Shown one piece after another: positions 6,816-12,212 of a stretch of DNA of 12,212 nucleotides (the stretch's first letter is position 1; every line of letters starts with the position of its first letter). The stretch spans positions 1 to 12,212 of the forward strand of contig CATMOC010000056.1 in assembly GCA_950071955.1 (NCBI GenBank), in the 5' to 3' direction. The position numbers were made by a program, and so were the translations under genes. The notes beneath the pieces were generated by a model, which worked only from the letters and a program-made list of their open reading frames with translations, did not search any database and had not been told where the DNA came from. Source of the DNA: an uncultured Mesorhizobium sp. (GTDB taxonomy: Bacteria > Pseudomonadota > Alphaproteobacteria > Rhizobiales > Rhizobiaceae).

Positions 6816-8125
6816 CAGCGTCGATCCCGACCGCCAGGCTGGCCGATGCCGGTGACCACGAAATCACCCTCCTCAAGGCCCGAGACGATCTCCGTGTTCT
6901 CGCCGTCCGTCGAGCCAGTGCGAACCCGCGTCGCCGTCGGCTGGCCGTCGCGCAGAACGTAGAGCGTGCGTGAACCGTCGGTCGAGACGGTGGGCTCCCG
7001 CCTTTCGAAGATACGACCCATGCGGCGCCCGCCGAAGAGATCCTGCAGGCCGAAGCCGCCGGAATTGCGCTCGGTCGCCGGCGGACGGAAACGGAAGGCG
7101 GCGCTCGGCACCAGCACGACGTCGTTGGCCTCGCGTGTCACGACCGACACGGTCGCCGTCATGCCCGGCCGCAGCGCCAGATCGGAGTTGTCGACCGCCA
7201 GCCTGGCGTCATAGGTCACGACGCCCTCGGTGGTGACCGAAGCGAATGAAATGTCGGAGATCGTCGCGTCGAAGCGGCGGTTCGGAAAGGCATCGACGGT
7301 GAAACGGGCGTCCTGGCCCTTGGCCACGGCGCCGATGTCGGCCTCGTCGATCGCCGCCTCCACGATCATGGTCTCGAGGTTCTCGGCGATCACGAACAGC
7401 ACCGGCGCCGACAGCGACGACGCCACGGTCTGGCCGGGATCGACGTCGCGGGTCAGGACGATGCCGTCGATGGGTGCGTAGATGGTGCTCTTGGCGAGGT
7501 CTGCCCGCTGCAGCTTCAGATCCGCCGCCGCGATCGCCCGGTTGGCTTCGGCCGTCGCCACGCCGCTCTCGGCACGATCGCGGGAGGCGACCGCGCCTTC
7601 CAGCGCCTGTTCGGTCACCATGCCGCGTCCGGAAAGGCTCTGCGTGCGCGCCAGCGTCTGTTCAGTCTCCTTGAGCGTGGTCTGCGCTTCCTTGACCTTC
7701 GCCTCGGCGGCCTGCAGCGAGGCCTCGGCGCGCTCGACCTGGGCGGCCAGCCGGGTCGTGTCGAGTTCGGCAAGCACGTCGCCCTTGGCGACGGTCTGGT
7801 TCTCCTGGACGGGAACGGCGCGCACGACGCCGGAGAGTTCGCTCGAAACGTCGACCTGGGTGAGCGGCTGCAAGGTTCCGGTCGCCGTGATCTCGACGGT
7901 CAGGTCGCCGCGCTCGGCGGGCACCGTCTGGTAAGCCACCACGTCTCCCGTTCCGCCCGCCGTCGACCACCAGGCGTAAGCCGCCCCCGCCGCCACGAGA
8001 AGGAAAAGGACGAGCCATATCCAGCGCCGGCCGCGGCGGCGGGAGCCGCCGTCCAGGCCGAGCGCATTCTCGATCGATTGTCCCTGGGTTTCGGCCTGCT
8101 TCGGCCGCTCGACGATCTGGTCCAT
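6815..8125 (-). CDS. MacA/HlyD-type membrane fusion protein
   Basis: This 436-residue periplasmic adaptor would link the MacB-type permease to an outer-membrane channel. Residues 1-34 are cytoplasmic with a basic patch (SRRRGRR), followed by one membrane anchor (about 35-53, WIWLVLFLLVAAGAAYAWW). A lipoyl-like half-motif (ELSGVVRAVPVQENQTVAKGD) leads into an alpha-helical hairpin rich in Ala, Glu and Lys (about 122-213). The second lipoyl half (STIYAPIDGIVLTRDVDPGQTV) and beta-barrel domains follow. A Gly/Arg-rich insertion (NSGGFGLQDLFGGRRMGRIFE, about 354-374) precedes the last domain. The start at 8125 has GGAGAGGG five to six bases upstream. An in-frame ATG at 8182 would add 19 charged residues, but its nearest GGAGG is 12 bases away. 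It is first in the operon; no TolC-like channel gene is nearby. Confidence 0.9.
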   Translation of the reverse strand: MDQIVERPKQAETQGQSIENALGLDGGSRRRGRRWIWLVLFLLVAAGAAYAWWSTAGGTGDVVAYQTVPAERGDLTVEITATGTLQPLTQVDVSSELSGVVRAVPVQENQTVAKGDVLAELDTTRLAAQVERAEASLQAAEAKVKEAQTTLKETEQTLARTQSLSGRGMVTEQALEGAVASRDRAESGVATAEANRAIAAADLKLQRADLAKSTIYAPIDGIVLTRDVDPGQTVASSLSAPVLFVIAENLETMIVEAAIDEADIGAVAKGQDARFTVDAFPNRRFDATISDISFASVTTEGVVTYDARLAVDNSDLALRPGMTATVSVVTREANDVVLVPSAAFRFRPPATERNSGGFGLQDLFGGRRMGRIFERREPTVSTDGSRTLYVLRDGQPTATRVRTGSTDGENTEIVSGLEEGDFVVTGIGQPGGRDRR

Positions 8126-8154
8126 GCCGAACCCTCTCCGCTTTCCAGAGCCGA

Positions 8155-8190
8155 TCACATCGCGGCGGTCGCGAACGGACATTCTGGCAT
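8155..8190 (-). CDS. Possible 11-codon leader ORF upstream of the export operon
   Basis: On the minus strand a GGAGG at 8199-8195 sits four bases before an ATG at 8190. The frame reads MPECPFATAAM and stops at TGA (8157-8155), 29 bases before the fusion-protein start at 8125. The ribosome-binding site is stronger and better spaced than that of the alternative fusion-protein start at 8182, so ribosomes may load here first. No attenuator stem-loops or run of a single amino acid is evident, so regulation is speculative and the arrangement may be chance. Confidence 0.25.
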   Translation of the reverse strand: MPECPFATAAM

Positions 8191-8233
8191 GTCACCTCCG
8201 GCCACAGATTGGGCCAGTGCGCGGATATTACAA

Positions 8234-8262
8234 ATTAATTTTTGCTCATCTTTGCGCTATGT
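8234..8262 (+). promoter_or_regulatory. Possible promoter of the phzF-like gene
   Basis: CTATGT at 8257-8262 matches the alphaproteobacterial -10 consensus CTATAT at five of six positions and lies 15 bases ahead of the ribosome-binding site. The hexamer 17 bases upstream (ATTAAT, 8234-8239) is a poor -35. An AT-rich island at about 8225-8243 marks this as the divergent promoter region for the phzF-like gene and the export operon. No clear promoter for the latter was found. Confidence 0.3.
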
Positions 8263-8291
8263 CAGCCCGGCGACAACAAGGAGATCGGCGG

Positions 8292-9212
8292 ATGACACGA
8301 CGGCGGTACGAGATCTACGACGTCTTCACGGATCGCACCCTGGCTGGCAATCCGCTTGCGATCGTCCATGACGTCGAGGGCCTTTCCGGAGAGGCAATGC
8401 AGGCGATCGCGGCCGAATTCAACCTGTCGGAGACCGTCTTCGTCGGACGGCCCGCCAACGGCATCCACACCGCCGCGATCCGCATCTTCACGCCGCGCTC
8501 GGAACTGCCCTTCGCCGGTCATCCCACGGTCGGCACCGCCATCGCCCTCTTCGAGCGCGACGGGATGCAGGAGAGAACGGGCGGGGCGGCAATCCTCGTT
8601 CTGGAGGAAAAAGTCGGCCCGGTGCGCTGTGCCGTCACCCGGTCCGGAGGAGGCGCGGCATTCGCGGAATTCGACCTGCCGCGACTGCCGGAGCCGGTGT
8701 CGCTGTCGGCCGAGCCCGAACTGATCGCCGCCGCGCTGGGACTTTCTCCGAGCGACATCGGCTTCGAGAATCACCGGCCGGCCACATGGACGGCAGGCGT
8801 TCCGTTCGTGACTGTTCCCGTCAGCGGGCTCGATGCCGCCGCCCGCGCAGGACTCGACGCCTCCGCCTGGCTCGACATCGCCCCGCGCGTCGGGTCGACG
8901 GTGTCCTATGTCTATCTCTACTGCCGAGAGACGGTCGACCACGCGTGCGGTTTCCATGCCCGGATGTTCGCCCCGCATAACGGTATCCCCGAAGATCCGG
9001 CAACCGGAGCCGCGGCGGCGGCCTTTGCGGGCCAGATCATGCGTTACGACGAGCCGGTGGACGGTGCCTACCGGGTCTGGATCGAACAAGGGGTCGAAAT
9101 GGCACGGCCGTCTGCGATCCGGCTCGAGATCGACGTCGAACATCGCCGCATCGGCGCCGCCCGGATCGGAGGACACGCGGTCCAAGTTGCCGAGGGCACC
9201 CTGTCCGTCTGA
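8292..9212 (+). CDS. PhzF-family isomerase/epimerase-like protein
   Basis: This 306-residue protein belongs to the PhzF family, which shares the two-domain fold of diaminopimelate epimerase. Visible family signatures are the N-terminal VFTDRTLAGNPLAIV, the active-site segment AEFNLSETVFV with the catalytic Glu47, the FAGHPTVGTA loop (about 75-83), and GIPEDPATGAAAAAFAG (231-247), which mirrors the second half of the pseudo-symmetric active site. The start ATG 8292 is supported by AAGGAG at 8278-8283, eight bases upstream; the frame is open further upstream to 8124 but without support. True PhzF isomerises a phenazine precursor, but no other phenazine gene is present. This is more likely one of the many stand-alone family members of unknown substrate. 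The gene is monocistronic, divergent from the export operon and upstream of the tRNA. Confidence 0.92.
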   Translation: MTRRRYEIYDVFTDRTLAGNPLAIVHDVEGLSGEAMQAIAAEFNLSETVFVGRPANGIHTAAIRIFTPRSELPFAGHPTVGTAIALFERDGMQERTGGAAILVLEEKVGPVRCAVTRSGGGAAFAEFDLPRLPEPVSLSAEPELIAAALGLSPSDIGFENHRPATWTAGVPFVTVPVSGLDAAARAGLDASAWLDIAPRVGSTVSYVYLYCRETVDHACGFHARMFAPHNGIPEDPATGAAAAAFAGQIMRYDEPVDGAYRVWIEQGVEMARPSAIRLEIDVEHRRIGAARIGGHAVQVAEGTLSV

Positions 9213-9248
9213 TCACGCTGGCCGGCAAAAAGAGTCGGCCCGGAAAGG

Positions 9249-9277
9249 GTTGCATAGGTGCGGGCGAGCCGCTATGT
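9249..9277 (+). promoter_or_regulatory. Putative promoter of the tRNA-Lys gene
   Basis: GTTGCA at 9249-9254 and CTATGT at 9272-9277 have a 17-base spacer. The -10 matches CTATAT at five of six positions; the -35 keeps only the TTG core. It lies 40 bases upstream of the mature tRNA 5' end, a normal distance for a tRNA transcript with a short leader. Confidence 0.4.
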
Positions 9278-9316
9278 AGCCGCCACGTCGGCGTCGGAAC
9301 GCGACACCGGCGCCGT

Positions 9317-9392
<76 letters not shown>

Positions 9393-10158
9393 TTCTCTTC
9401 AATCACTTAGTCGATATCCTGAATATCTTAGGCTCGCTATAGGCTCTCACTCCTAGGCCTTGGCACATCTCGAATAGACCTTTCTCGTGAGCGACGGTCT
9501 TCTCAATCGGTCTGTCACGAATCAATTATGCAGCCGTTTTGCCTGGTCTGGGGCCGGAGAACGAACATGACGCAACCGCGGGAGCGGTGGCTACCTAAGA
9601 TGTGGCGGCGATGCTCGAACATCTGGCCGGGCTTCGCCTTCTGCTTCAAGGGTTCGTGGAGCCTCGTACCGATCGACTGGGCTGCTTTGCGCTTTCACAG
9701 ACGCTTCCCCAGATTTCCTTGGGGTGAGGCTCAGCGCCGGGCTATGCATGAGACGAAAACGTAGACGCTATTGCTATGCTAGTGGAGAAAGTCTGACACT
9801 TGATATCGGTGGATGGCAAGAACCGACGCGATAGCCGTCGTCAGGCATGATCGGATCTGCCGCCGACAGCGCAGCATGAAAGTGCCGCGCCGGTAGTCGC
9901 GCTGCCACTCAGACGCCCAGCCCAAGATATCTTCGAAAGCAAGCATCGGCACAAATCGCCCTCCAAGTCGCGCCCCACGATGGTATAGTGGACTGCAGCG
10001 AGGTGAAGCGGCCCCAGCCGCTCCGAGATGACGATTTGTCAAGCCGCCCAGTTGGAAACGCCCACGTAGCGTACGTGGCCGTGCTGGACGAAGGTGTTGA
10101 GAGCACGCGGGGATTCCTCGATCGGCGAGGCTGCGCGCGACGCGGAACTGGAGGACGC
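9393..10158. other. Gene-poor region after the tRNA (possible island edge)
   Basis: No intact gene could be supported in these 766 bases. The first 140 are clearly richer in A/T than the preceding genes. An open frame at 9528-9764 (+, 78 codons) is rich in Trp, Arg and Phe, has no ribosome-binding site and matches nothing I recognise. From about 9890 to 10128 the minus strand carries remnants of an aldo/keto reductase. The stretch looks like decayed DNA of the kind found at island boundaries. No integrase, insertion-sequence ends or copy of the tRNA 3' end were seen. Confidence 0.5.
9890..10128 (-). pseudogene. Aldo/keto reductase remnant (frameshifted)
   Basis: Read on the minus strand, short segments in different frames line up with the middle of an aldo/keto reductase in the correct order. 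They are SPIEESPRALNTFVQHGH then VRYVGVSNWAA (from 10128), RFTSLQ, HYTIVGRDLE, RFVPML and possibly LGLGV. In intact family members these form one continuous region containing the VRYIGVSNW strand-loop. Here an in-frame TGA at 10041-10039 replaces an expected Trp codon, one base is missing near 9992 (between RFTSLQ and HYTIVGRDLE), and another shift is needed near 9960. Neither the N-terminal catalytic Tyr region nor the C-terminal cofactor region is recognisable. The homology begins just before the ribosome-binding site of the downstream gene, so that gene was probably inserted next to, or broke, this one. No product is expected. Confidence 0.65.
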
Positions 10159-11139
10159 ATGAGCAAACGACCTGTTTCTCGCAGGCGACCTGGCGCGGTA
10201 ATGGATCGGCGGACCCGCGACCGTGTCGGGTTGGAGGTGGTGTCCACGGAGGCACGCTTGCGCCTGACACGGCTGCTTCGCGAATCCGTGAAGGTGGAGA
10301 TCGGCAGTGACGAGGCCGGCCAGATTGAACTCATCAGGACCAACCGCATTGTGAATTTCGCGAATACAGTGCTTGGCCGGCCGATCTATGCCTTGGAACT
10401 GAGCGACTGGGACTACCATTCGGCGGAGTACGCGTGGCATTTTGCAGAGTTGGAACTTGCTATGCGCCGTCCGGACACCGCGCAGCTTTTCGAAATCCTC
10501 ATCGACTTAGTGAATGAAGCTGGCCTGCCCATGGCCGATGTGAACGCCGTTCTTAAGGACGACGGTGTTGGCGTGCGGCTGGCGGACGAGGACGGCAGCG
10601 CTACGGTAGAGTTGCAGGACGTCACCGACGCGCCCGAGGTGGAACTGGAACCCGGCGAGCACGTCAACGTGCGCGGCCTCGTGGAGCGGATGGACCGGGC
10701 GCTTCAGGACAAGGATTGGTCCTTGGTCGTCCACGCCGGGGCGTCGGTGTTCGAGACGGTCGCCAAGCAGGTAGTGCCGCTTCAGGGCGTCCAGAACCAA
10801 AGCCTCGGTTCGTGGTTCGCGGCCTACCGTAAGTACTCGAAGCTGTCGGGGCCGCTTCTGGATGCGGCCGAAGAGATCTTCAAGCGGCGGAATGTCGAGC
10901 CGCTTGCCGGCCACGGTTCGGTTGCCGTCCCTGGAGTGACCGAGGCGGAGGCCATTCAAATCCGGGAACTGAGCGTTGCGTTCGTTCGGATGGAGCGTCT
11001 TCTCGCCAGGATCGCGCCAGTGGTGGCTCACGTTGGTAAGGGGACCAAGGTTTCGGCATCCGCGAATAAGGGACGGTCGAACGCTTCGCCCGGGGCACCG
11101 GACAAGAAGTCGCGCAAGGCGCAGACGGCCAAGACGTAA
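10159..11139 (+). CDS. Abortive-infection-like protein (Abi C-terminal-type region)
   Basis: This 326-residue protein is probably cytosolic, with no signal peptide or membrane segment. Residues 1-160 are not recognised; they begin with a basic stretch (SKRPVSRRRPG) and contain an aromatic, acidic segment near 80-100. Residues about 165-290 resemble the abortive-infection C-terminal domain. A helical segment (VERMDRALQDKDWSLVVHAG) leads into ASVFETVAKQVV, then comes a GHG near 251-253 followed by a helix around 265-285, as in proteins where this domain ends with a His-Gly motif and a helical tail. The last 35 residues are Lys/Ser/Ala-rich and likely disordered. ATG 10159 has GGAGG four bases upstream. 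A longer frame from 9988 only reads antisense through the reductase remnant. The TIR-domain gene follows 164 bases later on the same strand, suggesting a joint role in phage defence; this is inference. Confidence 0.7.
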   Translation: MSKRPVSRRRPGAVMDRRTRDRVGLEVVSTEARLRLTRLLRESVKVEIGSDEAGQIELIRTNRIVNFANTVLGRPIYALELSDWDYHSAEYAWHFAELELAMRRPDTAQLFEILIDLVNEAGLPMADVNAVLKDDGVGVRLADEDGSATVELQDVTDAPEVELEPGEHVNVRGLVERMDRALQDKDWSLVVHAGASVFETVAKQVVPLQGVQNQSLGSWFAAYRKYSKLSGPLLDAAEEIFKRRNVEPLAGHGSVAVPGVTEAEAIQIRELSVAFVRMERLLARIAPVVAHVGKGTKVSASANKGRSNASPGAPDKKSRKAQTAKT

Positions 11140-11303
11140 TCAGGCCGACTGCGCCGCAAGTGCCCTGCCGTCATGGCATGAGAGGCGGCCGGATGCCTGT
11201 GCTTTCCAGCGAAGGATTGATCTCCTTCGGCCAAAATATTCTTCTCATCGATGCGTTAGTAGTATCGCGCTCGATAGCTGATGATTCGATCAAGAGAGCT
11301 TGC

Positions 11304-12170
11304 ATGTATAACCTATTCGTTTCCTCAAACTCCGAAGCCTGGGACGGCGAGCCTTGGCAGATCGAACGCGACCGATGCGTTCGCGAATACACGAGCGACG
11401 AGGTCCAGGCCTCCTACGGTGCCTTGGGTGCTGCGGAGATCGAGCAGCTTCGGCGATTTCCGTGCATTTTCGCGTACGAAGCGTACAACCAACTCGATCC
11501 GCGCTTCGGGCTGATCAAGGACGTCACCGTGCGACGGGATGGCGTCCGCGTCGATTACGAACTGCACGAGGTCGAGGGGTTCCTTACCGCTGCGCAACTC
11601 GAAGAGATGACCTTCGAGCTGGAGATCGGAAAGTGGGAGCTCAATCGCACGCATTGGGCGGTGAAGGACGTGGACCTACCAGCCGAGTTGAACCGCAAGG
11701 GCATCGTGCTGCCCCGATGGGCGGCGCGGGCCGGACCGAGGATCAACCTCGCAGAGCACCGATTCGATGTCGCGCTTTCCTTTCCCGGTGAGGCGCGTAC
11801 CTACGTCGAACAGGTCGCAAAGCACCTTGAGCGGCTGCTCGGCCCAGACCGCTACTTCTACGACCGGAACTACACTGCACAGCTCGCGCGCCCCTCCCTA
11901 GACACCTTCCTGCAGGCGATCTACCGAGAACGGTCGCGCATGGTAGTAGTGTTCGCCGGTGGCGACTACCAGCGCAAGGACTGGTGCGGTATCGAGTTCC
12001 GTGCAGTACGCGAGATCATCAACCTGCGAGAGCACGACCGGATCATGTTCGTGCGAATGGACAACGGCGAGGTGGACGGGATTTTCGGCCACGACGGCTA
12101 TGTCGATGCGCGTACCCACGAACCGGTGGACGTGGCCGAGTTCATTGCGGAACGTGTCGATCTTTTGTAA
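11304..12170 (+). CDS. TIR-domain protein with unrecognised N-terminal domain
   Basis: This 288-residue protein has two parts. Residues 1-150 form a domain I do not recognise (MYNLFVSSNSEAWDGE..., with conserved-looking CVREYT, RFPCIFAYEAY and RFGLIKDV segments). Residues about 153-288 are a TIR domain: FDVALSFPGEAR (first strand), ERLLG...YFYDRN (second strand), RMVVVFAGGDYQ, then DWCGIEFRAV, where Glu231 occupies the position of the catalytic Glu of TIR NADases. Bacterial TIR domains of this type often degrade NAD+ or make signalling nucleotides upon phage infection, so an NADase or cyclase role is plausible. ATG 11304 is chosen because the preceding in-frame extension (from 11160) lacks compositional coherence and AAGAGAG lies five bases upstream; ATG 11193 is an alternative. 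It follows the Abi-like gene and is last in the window. Confidence 0.8.
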   Translation: MYNLFVSSNSEAWDGEPWQIERDRCVREYTSDEVQASYGALGAAEIEQLRRFPCIFAYEAYNQLDPRFGLIKDVTVRRDGVRVDYELHEVEGFLTAAQLEEMTFELEIGKWELNRTHWAVKDVDLPAELNRKGIVLPRWAARAGPRINLAEHRFDVALSFPGEARTYVEQVAKHLERLLGPDRYFYDRNYTAQLARPSLDTFLQAIYRERSRMVVVFAGGDYQRKDWCGIEFRAVREIINLREHDRIMFVRMDNGEVDGIFGHDGYVDARTHEPVDVAEFIAERVDLL

Positions 12171-12212
12171 GACCGACGCTACAGATATCGCACTTTATCT
12201 GGTCCGGTTTCG

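Noticed and set aside
6115..6876. N-terminal extension of the MacB-type permease frame
   Set aside because: It overlaps the ABC ATPase gene in another frame and has no family similarity; the ATG at 6114 with the TGATG overlap is the natural start.
8292..9212. Phenazine biosynthesis role for the PhzF-like gene
   Set aside because: No other phenazine genes are present and most family members have other, unknown substrates.
9220..9240. GGCCG...CGGCC hairpin after the phzF-like gene
   Set aside because: Only five base pairs with an 11-base loop and no T-run on the + strand; not a convincing terminator.
9528..9764. 78-codon open frame after the tRNA
   Set aside because: No ribosome-binding site, no recognisable domain and unusual composition (many Trp, Arg, Phe); likely chance, so left out as a gene.
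9988..10158. N-terminal extension of the Abi-like protein
   Set aside because: It reads the opposite strand of the reductase remnant and lacks a ribosome-binding site; ATG 10159 has GGAGG.

Overview
The window is high-GC and looks like the chromosome of an alphaproteobacterium, most likely from the Rhizobiales. The evidence is a DinB-type polymerase with an N-terminal four-cysteine finger as seen in rhizobial enzymes, a GTTC-N7-GTTC LexA box, promoters resembling the alphaproteobacterial sigma-70 form (CTTGAC-N17-CTATAT), and strong codon bias toward G/C. Genus cannot be fixed from sequence alone.

Layout. (1) Positions 1-1229: the 3' end of a HAD-like hydrolase gene (+) converges on a GNAT acetyltransferase gene (-). 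(2) 1250-2627: dinB (DNA polymerase IV), divergent from the acetyltransferase gene, with a LexA operator between a sigma-70-like promoter and the start codon. (3) 2813-3016: a small unrecognised protein. (4) 3113-4903: a two-gene metal ABC transporter (ATPase with a His-rich tail, then a permease) behind a promoter whose spacer holds a Zur-like palindrome. No binding-protein gene is present. (5) 4906-8125, minus strand: a three-gene MacA/MacB-type export operon (membrane fusion protein, ATPase, permease) with TGATG stop/start overlaps. It converges on the metal operon with only two bases between stop codons. (6) 8292-9212: a PhzF-family enzyme, divergent from the export operon. (7) 9317-9392: tRNA-Lys(CTT) with encoded CCA.

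The character changes after the tRNA. 9393-10158 has no intact gene; it holds a decayed aldo/keto reductase fragment on the minus strand. Two same-strand genes follow: a 326-residue protein with an abortive-infection-C-like region (10159-11139) and a 288-residue protein with an unrecognised N-terminal domain and a C-terminal TIR domain retaining the candidate NADase glutamate (11304-12170). I read this as the start of an accessory, probably anti-phage, island beside a tRNA gene. Its far end, integrase and attachment repeat are not in the window.

The left 9.2 kb is ordinary core genome with two well-placed operators (LexA on dinB, Zur-like on the metal transporter). The most novel part is the Abi-like/TIR pair at the right end.
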